Assembly: GCF_905200055.1 (NCBI RefSeq)
Contig: NZ_CAJKIS010000025.1
Coordinates: 1 to 36,242, forward strand
Reading direction: 5' to 3'
DNA from: an uncultured Fusobacterium sp.
GTDB lineage: Bacteria; Fusobacteriota; Fusobacteriia; Fusobacteriales; Fusobacteriaceae
Length of the DNA stretch: 36,242 nucleotides
This document shows, one piece after another, positions 8,607-15,692 of the stretch. The notes beneath the pieces are model-generated. The model saw only the letters and a list, made by a program, of their open reading frames with translations, ran no database searches and had not been told where the DNA came from. The position numbers were made by a program, and so were the translations under genes. Position 1 is the first letter of the stretch, and each line of letters opens with the position of its first letter.

Positions 8607-8804
8607 TAAAACATAAAAATATTTTATAATTATTTTATAAAGCAGTGTTCACTTTGTATTTTAATTTACATACAAATGTCTAAAAAATAAATTTTACAAT
8701 ATTACACTGTTCTTTTTTTTAAATATTTAGTATAATATTATTGTAAAAGAGAGCAATTCAAAGTATAAAACATCAAAAAATACTTTAAATTTAGGGGGAA
8801 ATTT

Positions 8805-10211
8805 ATGGGGAAATTATTAAAACGCTTTTTTTCTGTAGAATACATGTTAGGTAAAAATGAAATTTTAGGTAGTTTGCCTACAAACAAAGAAGCTTATAGA
8901 AACTCTTTTAATATGTCTTGGCCATGTGCTTTTGAAGCTGTTTTAGTAAGTTTAGTAGGTTCAATAGATATAATGATGGTTGGAGGTTTAGGTGCTGAGG
9001 CTATTGCTGCTGTTGGATTAACAAATCAACCAAAATTTGTACTACTTGCAATGATATTTTCTCTAAATGTAGGAGTAACAGCAATTGTTGCAAGAAGAAA
9101 AGGAGCTGAAGATTTTAAAGGAGCTAATAGTTGTTTAAAACAATCTATAATTCTTTCCTTTATTATATCTTTAATAATGGCTATCTCAGGTTATATCTAT
9201 GCTCATGAGATTATGATATTTGCTGGAGCAGGAGAAGACGTTATAAAAGATTCTGTTGATTACTATAAAATTTTAATGGTAAGTATAGTTTTTACCTCTT
9301 TAAGCTTAACTATCAATGCTGCCCAAAGAGGAGTAGGAAATACAAAAATTTCTATGAGAACCAATGTTGTTGCCAATATAGTTAATTTAATATTTAACTA
9401 CTTTTTAATAAATGGTATTTGGATATTTCCAAGATTAGAAGTAAAAGGAGCTGCAATAGCCACTACTATTGGAAGTATTGTTGGCTTTTTAATGTCAATG
9501 TTTTCTATATACTATAATACAAGAGTTCTAGACTTAAGAGGAAAAGGAGAATGGAAATTTGATAAAGCTACCATGAAAGCCTTTCTTAGTATCAGTGGAA
9601 GCTCTGTAGTGGAACAAGTATTTATGAGAATTGGTTTTTTCTCTTTTGCTATAATTGTCGCTGCTTTAGGAACAATAGCTTTTGCTACTCATCAAATATG
9701 TATGAATATTATTAACCTCTCATTTTGTTTTGGAGATGGTTTAAGTGCTGCTGCTGCCTCTCTTGTAGGACAAAATTTAGGAGCTAAAAGACCTGATAAG
9801 GCTAAAATTTATGGTAAAACTGGACAGAGAATGGCATTTATTGTATCAACTATTTTATTCTTTATTTTTATATTAGCTCGTAAACAACTTATAATATTAT
9901 TTAATAGCGAAGAACATATTGTCTCTCTTGGGGGAACAATAATGATTATTATAGCTTTTACAACTCATGCTCAAACTTCTCAAACTGTATATAATGGTTG
10001 CTTGCGTGGAGCAGGGGATACAAAATTTGTTGCTTTAATCTCATTTGTAAGTATAGCTTTAATTAGACCAGCACTTGCTTGGATACTGTGTTTCCCTGCT
10101 AATTTAGGACTTAAAGGGGCATGGATAGCTCTATTTGCTGATCAAACTATGAGATACATTTTAGGAAAAAAACGTTTTGACAGTGGAAAATGGACAAAAA
10201 TTAAAATCTAG
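8805..10211 (+). CDS. MATE-family multidrug/sodium antiporter
   Basis: A 468-residue polytopic membrane protein of the MatE family with about 12 predicted membrane helices in two homologous halves (first half from about residue 40, second from about residue 255). It exports organic cations or toxic metabolites with Na+ or H+ influx. Family features include MSWPCAFEAVLVSLVGSIDIMM in helix 1, VGLTNQP, and GCLRGAGDTKF in the second half. It has a 35-residue hydrophilic N-terminal extension. The ATG follows TTAGGGGGAAA, and a TATAAT lies at 8731-8736. Its stop overlaps the ribosome site of the next HAD gene, so the two are co-transcribed. The substrate is unknown. Confidence 0.9.
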   Translation: MGKLLKRFFSVEYMLGKNEILGSLPTNKEAYRNSFNMSWPCAFEAVLVSLVGSIDIMMVGGLGAEAIAAVGLTNQPKFVLLAMIFSLNVGVTAIVARRKGAEDFKGANSCLKQSIILSFIISLIMAISGYIYAHEIMIFAGAGEDVIKDSVDYYKILMVSIVFTSLSLTINAAQRGVGNTKISMRTNVVANIVNLIFNYFLINGIWIFPRLEVKGAAIATTIGSIVGFLMSMFSIYYNTRVLDLRGKGEWKFDKATMKAFLSISGSSVVEQVFMRIGFFSFAIIVAALGTIAFATHQICMNIINLSFCFGDGLSAAAASLVGQNLGAKRPDKAKIYGKTGQRMAFIVSTILFFIFILARKQLIILFNSEEHIVSLGGTIMIIIAFTTHAQTSQTVYNGCLRGAGDTKFVALISFVSIALIRPALAWILCFPANLGLKGAWIALFADQTMRYILGKKRFDSGKWTKIKI

Positions 10212-10223
10212 GAGGAAAGAATT

Positions 10224-11012
10224 TTGAAATTAATCGTATCAGATTTAGATGGAACACTACTAAATGAAAAAAAAGAGATCACAGAGAGAACTAAAAATAT
10301 TTTAAGAGAAGCTTACTCTAAAGGGATAGATTTTGCTATCGCCTCTGGAAGAAGTCAACACTCTATAAAAAAATTTCAACAAGATTTAGGAATAAAAATA
10401 TTTTCAATCTGTAATAATGGAGCAAATGTTTATGATAAAGATGAAAATCTTATCTATTCTAATCCTATGAAAAGTGAAGTTGTTAAAAAAGTTTTAACTT
10501 TTCTTAGAGAAAATAAAGTAAATTACAACGGTTTTTCTCATAAAAATCTTTATTTAGATGATAGAGAAAAAAATCCTGTTTTAACAGTAGAAAGTGGAAT
10601 TTTTAATATAATTGAACTTGGGAATAGTGACAACTTCCCTGAAATGTTCAAAATAATAGCTAGACAAGATGAGGAATCTCTTAGAAGATTAAAAGATTTT
10701 GTATTACAACAAGAGTTTGCACCTGAAATAGATGTAACTATAACACAACCTAACTGTATGGATATTGTTGATAAAAACTGTAGTAAAGGTAATGCAATAG
10801 AGTTTATCTCTAAACAATTTAATATTCCTATTGATGAAATTATTGCCTTTGGAGATGGAGAAAATGATTACTCTATGCTTGCTGCTGCTGGACATCCAGT
10901 AGTTATGGAAAATGGTATGGCAACTTTAAAAGAAGCTTTCTCAACTAGAGCTTTAACTAATGAAGAGGAAGGGGTAGCTATTTACTTAGAAAATATTTTA
11001 AATTTAAAATAG
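10224..11012 (+). CDS. Cof-type HAD-IIB phosphatase (TTG start)
   Basis: A 262-residue HAD-IIB hydrolase. Motif I is VSDLDGTLL with Asp7 and Asp9, motif II is the Ser in ASGRS, the motif III Lys is in SKGNAIEF, and motif IV is FGDGENDYSML. It is full length with all catalytic residues. Translation begins at a TTG, because GGAGG lies 8 bases before it and the protein begins exactly where the family does (MKLIVSDLDG). It is co-transcribed with the MATE gene, whose stop codon touches its ribosome site. The pairing gives no clear clue to substrate. Confidence 0.88.
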   Translation: MKLIVSDLDGTLLNEKKEITERTKNILREAYSKGIDFAIASGRSQHSIKKFQQDLGIKIFSICNNGANVYDKDENLIYSNPMKSEVVKKVLTFLRENKVNYNGFSHKNLYLDDREKNPVLTVESGIFNIIELGNSDNFPEMFKIIARQDEESLRRLKDFVLQQEFAPEIDVTITQPNCMDIVDKNCSKGNAIEFISKQFNIPIDEIIAFGDGENDYSMLAAAGHPVVMENGMATLKEAFSTRALTNEEEGVAIYLENILNLK

Positions 11013-11019
11013 GAAAAAT

Positions 11020-11053
11020 GCTGGGTAAGTTAATAATCTATCCAGCTTTTTTG
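11020..11053 (+). terminator. Terminator after the MATE-HAD operon
   Basis: An 8-bp stem (GCTGGGTA / TATCCAGC, one G-T pair) with an 11-nt loop is followed by TTTTTTGT. It ends the upstream operon just before the promoter of the preQ1 riboswitch unit. Confidence 0.8.
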
Positions 11054-11071
11054 TATTGAAATATTTTTTTG

Positions 11072-11105
11072 TTGACAAAATAATAATTTAAGTTTAAAAT
11101 ATAAT
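11072..11105 (+). promoter_or_regulatory. Promoter of the preQ1 riboswitch operon
   Basis: A perfect TTGACA at 11072-11077 is followed after 17 bases by TAAAAT (11095-11100). A perfect TATAAT at 11100-11105 overlaps it but is 22 bases from the -35, so TAAAAT is the better partner. Transcription would begin a few bases before the riboswitch. Confidence 0.6.
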
Positions 11106-11140
11106 GCAATTAAATATTCACAAAGTCCTCATAGAAAGAG

Positions 11141-11184
11141 GGAGATGTCCTAGCGTGATAACAAACCATCTATAAAAAACTAGT
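11141..11184 (+). ncRNA. preQ1-I riboswitch aptamer
   Basis: The sequence fits the small preQ1-I aptamer. P1 pairs AGATG (11143-11147) with CATCT (11167-11171), and loop 1 is TCCTAGC. The 3' tail ATAAAAAACTAG lets CTAG at 11180-11183 pair with CTAG at 11150-11153 to form the pseudoknot. The A-rich tail and the CTAGC loop are the class hallmarks. A small hairpin (CCTC / GAGG) precedes it at 11127-11141. An intrinsic terminator follows at 11201-11227, so control is probably by transcription termination when preQ1 is bound. The downstream genes, a QueL-like enzyme and a YhhQ transporter, support the ligand assignment. Confidence 0.9.
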
Positions 11185-11200
11185 CTTTTTTTATTGTTAT

Positions 11201-11227
11201 GCAGGGAGAATTTTCTCTGCTTTTTTA
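11201..11227 (+). terminator. Riboswitch-controlled terminator
   Basis: The GCAGGGAGAA / TTTTCTCTGC hairpin (with G-T pairs) is followed by TTTTTTATTT. It lies 17 bases after the preQ1 aptamer and about 30 bases before the first start codon, as expected for an expression platform. An in-frame ATG inside this hairpin (11199) is therefore not a plausible start. Confidence 0.8.
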
Positions 11228-11255
11228 TTTGAAAAACTTAATTATAGGAGAAAAT

Positions 11256-11960
11256 ATGGGAATTAGATATAATAAAATTACAGGTAAACACCAAAGAGAG
11301 ATAGTTCTTTTAAAAAGTTTTCCATGTAAATATGGAAAATGTAGTTTTTGTAACTACATTGAAGATAATTCAACTGATGAAAATGAAATTGATAAAATAA
11401 ACTTTGAAGTTCTAAAAGAGATAACAGGAGAATATGGTGTTCTGGAAGTTATAAACTCAGGTTCAGTTTTTGAAATTACCAAAAATACTCTTGCCGAAAT
11501 CAAAAGAATTGTCAAAGAGAAGAATATAAAAGTACTTTATTTTGAAATCTATTATGGATATATCAAAAGATTAGACGAAATCAGAAACTATTTTGATGGG
11601 ATTGAAATTCGTTTTAGAATGGGAATGGAAACTTTTGATAATGATTTTAGAATAGGTGTGTATAATAAAAATTTCAAAGTCACTGAAAAAGATTTAGAAT
11701 TTTTAAGCAGAGAGCTTTACTCTGTATGCCTTTTAATATGTACTAAAGGACAAACAAAAAAAATGATAAAATCAGATATTGAAACAGCTTTAAAATATTT
11801 TAAAGGAGTTACAATTAATATTTTTATAGATAATGGAACTATTGTTAAAAGAGATAATGAACTTGTAAAATGGTTTGTAGAAAATTACTCATACTTAATG
11901 GATGATGAAAGAGTAGAACTTTTAATAGATAATAAAGATTTGGGAGTTTTTGAACAATAA
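11256..11960 (+). CDS. queL: QueL-like radical SAM protein (queuine lyase candidate)
   Basis: A 234-residue protein with a radical SAM-type iron-sulfur motif near its N-terminus: Cys24, Cys29 and Cys32 in CKYGKCSFC. The spacing is CX4CX2C instead of the common CX3CX2C. The opening MGIRYNK...REIVLLKSFPC and the VINSGSVFEI stretch resemble QueL, the lyase described in Clostridioides difficile that turns queuine back into preQ1 for salvage. It is first behind a preQ1-I riboswitch and is followed by a YhhQ transporter, which supports a queuosine role. The start is the ATG at 11256 after AGGAG; the earlier in-frame ATG lies in the terminator hairpin. The family match is from memory. The fallback is an unclassified radical SAM enzyme of queuosine salvage. 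Confidence 0.7.
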   Translation: MGIRYNKITGKHQREIVLLKSFPCKYGKCSFCNYIEDNSTDENEIDKINFEVLKEITGEYGVLEVINSGSVFEITKNTLAEIKRIVKEKNIKVLYFEIYYGYIKRLDEIRNYFDGIEIRFRMGMETFDNDFRIGVYNKNFKVTEKDLEFLSRELYSVCLLICTKGQTKKMIKSDIETALKYFKGVTINIFIDNGTIVKRDNELVKWFVENYSYLMDDERVELLIDNKDLGVFEQ

Positions 11961-11991
11961 TTAATATTTTATAAATAGAGGAGAAAAGAAA

Positions 11992-12699
11992 ATGAGAAAT
12001 GAAATGCTTTGGGCAGGAATGCTAATAGTAAATTTTTTAGCCATTCTTTTTGCTTATGTTAGATTTGGAAGAATAGGATTGTACATCTGGATACCAATTT
12101 CAACAATATTAGCAAATATTCAAGTTGTTATGTTAGTTGATCTTTTTGGTTTTGGAACTACACTTGGAAATATCTTATATGCTGGTGGTTTTTTAGTAAC
12201 AGATATTTTAGCAGAAAATTATGGAAGAGAATATGCTAAAAAAGCTGTAAAAATTGGTTTTTTCTCTCTAATAGTGATGACAATTATTATGCAAATAGCT
12301 GTAAACTTCACTCCATCTGATGTTGAAGAGGGAATTTTAACTTTTAATGGTGTCAAAAGAATTTTCGATTTTATGCCAAGAATAGTTATAGCTTCACTTA
12401 TATCTTATTGGGTATCACAAACACATGATATATGGGCATATGAAAAATGGAGAGAAAGATTTAGTGAGAGAAGACATATTTGGATAAGAAATAATATGAG
12501 TACAATGGTGAGTCAACTTATTGATAATAGCTTATTTACAATTATAGCTTTCTGGGGAATATACCCTAAAGAAGTTTTACTTGAAATCTTTATAACTACA
12601 TATTTTATGAAATTTATAGTTGCTGTCTTTGATACTCCTTTTGTATATATAGCAAGTCATTTAAAAGCAAAGAAAAAGATAAGAGAAGTAGAAATATAA
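11992..12699 (+). CDS. yhhQ: YhhQ-family queuosine precursor transporter
   Basis: A 235-residue integral membrane protein of the YhhQ (DUF165/COG1738) family, which imports preQ0, preQ1 or related bases for queuosine tRNA modification. It has about six hydrophobic segments. Family motifs seen are IQVVMLVDLFGF, GGFLVTDILAENYGREYAKKAV, the DIWAYEKWRERF loop, and IRNNMSTMVSQLIDNSLFTIIAFWG. It lies 31 bases after the QueL-like gene with its own GGAG, under the same preQ1-I riboswitch. No de novo queuosine genes (queC, queD, queE) are in this window, which fits, but does not prove, a salvage lifestyle. Confidence 0.92.
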   Translation: MRNEMLWAGMLIVNFLAILFAYVRFGRIGLYIWIPISTILANIQVVMLVDLFGFGTTLGNILYAGGFLVTDILAENYGREYAKKAVKIGFFSLIVMTIIMQIAVNFTPSDVEEGILTFNGVKRIFDFMPRIVIASLISYWVSQTHDIWAYEKWRERFSERRHIWIRNNMSTMVSQLIDNSLFTIIAFWGIYPKEVLLEIFITTYFMKFIVAVFDTPFVYIASHLKAKKKIREVEI

Positions 12700-12728
12700 A
12701 AAAACTGCACTTTTTAGTGCAGTTTTTT
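12699..12728. terminator. Bidirectional terminator between convergent genes
   Basis: A perfect 13-bp stem (AAAAAACTGCACT / AGTGCAGTTTTTT) with a TTTT loop separates the yhhQ stop from the transposase-like gene's stop. A and T runs on its two sides suit termination in both directions. Confidence 0.88.
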
Positions 12729-12731
12729 ACT

Positions 12732-13838
12732 TTATAAAGATATTTTATTCCAAAATTTATCTTTAAAAAAAATAAGAATATTTTTAATATCTAAAGGATT
12801 AAATTTAACTGTAACTATTTCTCCTTCAATAGATTTTAAACTTTCATCACTATATATTAAATTATTAACCCTTATTGAATTTCTAGTTACCTTTCTATTA
12901 ACTTCCTGTAAAAAAATATCAAGATTTCTAATATAATTTAAACTTTCTAAAGAGTCATTATTATATATAAAACTATATTTAGGATTTTCAAGATATATAT
13001 ATGAATTTAAAAACTCTTTTAATTCTTCATAAGATAGCTTTCTATCTTTTTCATAGTAAAATTTCTCAATATCTATTATAAGATAATCTATAAATTTGAG
13101 TATCTCTTTATTCTCAGTAAAATATTCAGAAACTTTAATTCCTAAAGTATCATATATATTTTTTAATATTTTTTTATTGTTTATATTTTCAGAAGATACT
13201 AAAATCTCTTGTGGTTTAATATATTTATTGTTAAAAATAGATATTTTTAATAATGTCTCTCTAATAAAAGCAAGAAGTACATATAAGTTTGATTGAGTAT
13301 AATTTAACTCAAAATTTATAGGTTTTATATCTGCTATATCTAATGATATAAGAAGTTGAGGAACAATTTTTTCATTCTCATTATTAGAAACTAAAATATA
13401 TAGAGGTATCTCTAAAATAATATATACTAAATTTTCCTTTTTAATTTTTTCCAAATGAAAAGATGTTGTTTTATTAAAGAATCCATCAAGATTACTAACT
13501 ATTCTATAAAAAGTCGGATAACTTATATTATATTTTGAAGACAGCTTTTTCACAAAAATAGAGTATAGTTGTGAAATCTTTGTTTCTTCACACTCACGAC
13601 AAAACTCCTCTATAATTTTAATTCCTTTATTATCTACTTTTCTAAAAGAATCTTTATCATTACGTTGCTTTTTATCTAATCCCAAAACTCCATTTTTTTT
13701 ATAAGCATTAACCCATCTTTTAAGAGTAGCATAAGAGATTCCACTCTCTTCTTCTATGGTTTTTAACTTTTTTTCTTTTCTTAAAAAAGGCTCAATTATT
13801 TTGAAACGCTGTATCTGTAATTCTTTTTCTTTTTCCAA
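12732..13838 (-). CDS. Mu/TniA-type transposase homologue lacking DDE residues; probable DNA-binding regulator
   Basis: A 368-residue protein with the layout of Mu/TniA transposases. An HTH lies at about 25-54 (SGISYATLKRWVNAYKKNG...GL), with a second helical DNA-binding-like part at about 85-120. An RNase H-like integrase core spans about 135-255, and a Mu-C-type beta barrel about 320-355 (RVNNLIYSDESL...VTVKFNPLDIKNI). The core aligns by eye with TniA-type cores, but the acidic triad is gone. The usual IDHT becomes ILEI with Leu142 at the first Asp, VDNG becomes VSSE with Ser215 at the second, and the Glu region (about 246) has Leu. It should not catalyse strand transfer, yet the frame is intact. 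Translation starts at TTG. It is divergent from a PTS gene and has a 38-bp palindrome over its own -10. A domesticated regulator is my inference. Confidence 0.72.
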   Translation of the reverse strand: MEKEKELQIQRFKIIEPFLRKEKKLKTIEEESGISYATLKRWVNAYKKNGVLGLDKKQRNDKDSFRKVDNKGIKIIEEFCRECEETKISQLYSIFVKKLSSKYNISYPTFYRIVSNLDGFFNKTTSFHLEKIKKENLVYIILEIPLYILVSNNENEKIVPQLLISLDIADIKPINFELNYTQSNLYVLLAFIRETLLKISIFNNKYIKPQEILVSSENINNKKILKNIYDTLGIKVSEYFTENKEILKFIDYLIIDIEKFYYEKDRKLSYEELKEFLNSYIYLENPKYSFIYNNDSLESLNYIRNLDIFLQEVNRKVTRNSIRVNNLIYSDESLKSIEGEIVTVKFNPLDIKNILIFFKDKFWNKISL

Positions 13839-13860
13839 TTTTTTGACTTCACCACACTTA

Positions 13861-13898
13861 AATAAATATAGTATTAATTAGATAATACTATATTTATT
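13861..13898. repeat. Perfect 38-bp palindrome (16-bp arms, 6-nt spacer), operator candidate
   Basis: The arms at 13861-13876 and 13883-13898 are exact reverse complements, with ATTAGA between them. The left arm begins AATAAATA and ends GTATTA. The element lies 22 bases upstream of the TTG start of the transposase-like gene. The predicted -10 (TATTAT, minus strand 13887-13882) falls at its centre, where a repressor would block RNA polymerase. It is AT-rich, but a 16-bp exact arm is far beyond the short chance dyads nearby. A transcription terminator is less likely, since no T run follows on either side and no gene ends here. Confidence 0.8.
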
Positions 13899-13910
13899 AA
13901 AAAAAATCAA
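13882..13910 (-). promoter_or_regulatory. Predicted promoter of the transposase-like gene
   Basis: On the minus strand TTGATT (13910-13905) is followed after 17 bases by TATTAT (13887-13882). The -10 lies inside the 38-bp palindrome. Transcription would begin near 13875, leaving a leader of about 37 bases that holds only one palindrome arm, so the palindrome more likely acts as DNA than as an RNA hairpin. Confidence 0.55.
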
Positions 13911-13966
13911 CTTATTCTAATATAATATCTTCTAATTTAAAAAAGCTCATTTTATTCGAAAAAAAC

Positions 13967-13995
13967 TTGACATTTTTTTAAAAAAAGTTTATTAT
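13967..13995 (+). promoter_or_regulatory. Predicted promoter of the PTS gene
   Basis: A perfect TTGACA (13967-13972) is followed after 17 bases by TATTAT (13990-13995), 38 bases before the start codon. Upstream, the heptamer TTCTAAT occurs twice as a direct repeat at 13915-13921 and 13930-13936, between this promoter and the palindrome. No catabolite (cre) site or antiterminator hairpin was recognised. Confidence 0.6.
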
Positions 13996-14032
13996 CAAAA
14001 ATATAAAATATAAAAAATTTAAGGAGGAAGAA

Positions 14033-15523
14033 ATGAAAATTTTTGCAGAAGTACAAAAAGTTGGGAAAGCTTTAATGACACCAGTTGCTATTCTTCCAGC
14101 AGCAGGATTATTTCTTGCTTTTGGAAATAAGTTACAATATCCTTTAATGGAGCAAGCAGGACAGGTAATTTTTAGTAACCTTCCTTTACTTTTTGCAATA
14201 GGAGCAGCTATCGGTTTAGTTGGAGGAGATGGAGTTGCAGCTCTATCAGCAGTAGTAGCTATATTGATTATGAATACAACAATGGGAATTGTATCAGGGG
14301 CAGCAGCAGGATTAGCAGCTGGAGATGCCTCATATGCTATGGTATTAGGGATTCCTACTCTACAAACAGGGGTATTTGGAGGACTAATAGCAGGGGTTAT
14401 AGCTGCTATATGTTATAATAAATTTTATAAAACTGAATTACCTCAATTTCTAGGTTTCTTTGCTGGAAAAAGATTAGTTCCAATAGTTACAGCAATAATT
14501 GCTTTTTTAGTAGGTTTAGCAATGCCGATTATATGGCAACCTGTACAAACAGGATTAGCTCATCTTTCATATCTAGCAAATGAAGTTAATACAAATGTAT
14601 CAACTTTTATCTTTGGAGTAATTGAAAGAGCTCTTATTCCTTTTGGACTTCACCACATATTCTATGCACCTTTCTGGTATCAATTTGGAGAGTATACAAA
14701 TAAGGCTGGAGAGATAATTAATGGAGATCAAGCAATCTGGTTTGCTATGCTTAGAGATGGGGTTACTAATTTCTCAAGTGCAACATATCAAGGAGCAGGA
14801 AAATTCTTAACAGGAAAATTTGTATTTATGATGTTTGGTTTACCAGCTGCAGCTCTTGCAATGTATCAAGAAGCTAGACCTGAAAATAAAAAAGTGGTAG
14901 GAGGAATTCTTTTCTCTGGAGCTTTAACAGCATTTTTAACAGGAATTACAGAACCATTAGAGTTTTCATTCCTATTTGTAGCTCCTATTCTTTATGGAAT
15001 TCACTGTATTTTTGCAGGACTTTCATTTATGTTAATGAATCTATTTAATGTAAGAATAGGTATGACTTTTTCAGGAGGATTTATTGATTATATAGCTTTT
15101 GGAGTTTTACCAGGTACAACAGGTTTTGAAACTAATTGGTATATGATAATTATTGTAGGACTATGTCTAGCTGTAATCTACTATTTTGGTTTCAGATTTG
15201 CAATTAGAAAGTTTAACTTAATGACACCTGGAAGAGAAAAAGTTGAGACAAATGAAGTAAAGAATGAAAAAGAAGTTAAAAATGATGAACTTGCAGTAGG
15301 TGTACTTGAAGCATTAGGTGGAAAGGATAACTTAATCTCTCTAGATGCTTGTATTACAAGATTGAGAGTAGAAGTAAAAGATACTAAAAATGTTAATGAG
15401 AATGCTTTAAAATCTCTAGGTGCTTCAGGGGTTTTAAAAGTAGGAAGTAATGGAGTTCAAGCTATTTTTGGAGCAAAGGCACAATTTATATGTAATGATC
15501 TTAAAAAAATAACAGGTATTTAA
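14033..15523 (+). CDS. PTS glucose/GlcNAc-family EIICB transporter
   Basis: A 496-residue permease of the phosphotransferase system that imports and phosphorylates a hexose. The EIIC membrane domain (about residues 1-395) starts with the family signature VGKALMTPVAILPAAGLFLAFGN and contains GITEPLEFSFLFVAP. A charged linker (about 400-420) leads to a C-terminal EIIB domain with phospho-Cys440 in LDACITRLRV. No EIIA domain is attached, so a separate glucose-type EIIA is needed. The family includes PtsG, NagE and MalX types, and the sugar cannot be fixed by eye. The ATG follows AAGGAGG. The gene stands alone and is divergent from the transposase-like gene, which may regulate it. Confidence 0.92.
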   Translation: MKIFAEVQKVGKALMTPVAILPAAGLFLAFGNKLQYPLMEQAGQVIFSNLPLLFAIGAAIGLVGGDGVAALSAVVAILIMNTTMGIVSGAAAGLAAGDASYAMVLGIPTLQTGVFGGLIAGVIAAICYNKFYKTELPQFLGFFAGKRLVPIVTAIIAFLVGLAMPIIWQPVQTGLAHLSYLANEVNTNVSTFIFGVIERALIPFGLHHIFYAPFWYQFGEYTNKAGEIINGDQAIWFAMLRDGVTNFSSATYQGAGKFLTGKFVFMMFGLPAAALAMYQEARPENKKVVGGILFSGALTAFLTGITEPLEFSFLFVAPILYGIHCIFAGLSFMLMNLFNVRIGMTFSGGFIDYIAFGVLPGTTGFETNWYMIIIVGLCLAVIYYFGFRFAIRKFNLMTPGREKVETNEVKNEKEVKNDELAVGVLEALGGKDNLISLDACITRLRVEVKDTKNVNENALKSLGASGVLKVGSNGVQAIFGAKAQFICNDLKKITGI

Positions 15524-15560
15524 AAAGGGCTATAAGGGAAAAAGGGATAGAAACAATAGG

Positions 15561-15610
15561 AAAAGTTGTAGCAAGTCAAAAATTATTAATTAACTTGCTC
15601 AACTTTTTTT
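15561..15610 (+). terminator. Terminator after the PTS gene
   Basis: The stem AAAAGTTG plus AGCAAGT pairs with ACTTGCT plus CAACTTTT, with one bulged T and a 16-nt AT-rich loop, and is followed by a T run. The 35 bases between the PTS stop and this stem contain nothing recognised. Confidence 0.8.
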
Positions 15611-15641
15611 ATTTCTAAATGAATAGTTTAAACATAAAAAA

Positions 15642-15682
15642 GAGACTGTTTTAATTAATAAAATTATTAATATAACAATCTC
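15642..15682 (-). terminator. Terminator of the DUF2156 gene
   Basis: On the minus strand GAGATTGTT pairs with AACAGTCTC (one U-G pair) across a 23-nt loop, followed by TTTTTT. Because the wobble pairs only in minus-strand RNA, it favours the leftward transcript. Confidence 0.7.
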
Positions 15683-15692
15683 AATTATTTAT

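Noticed and set aside
11199..11255. An in-frame ATG 19 codons upstream of the QueL-like start
   Set aside because: It lies in the riboswitch terminator hairpin and has no ribosome site; the ATG at 11256 has AGGAG and begins at the family's usual first residues.
13861..13898. Palindrome as the terminal inverted repeats of a transposon
   Set aside because: The arms are adjacent to each other on one side of the gene rather than flanking it, and no matching copy was seen past the other end at 12.7 kb.
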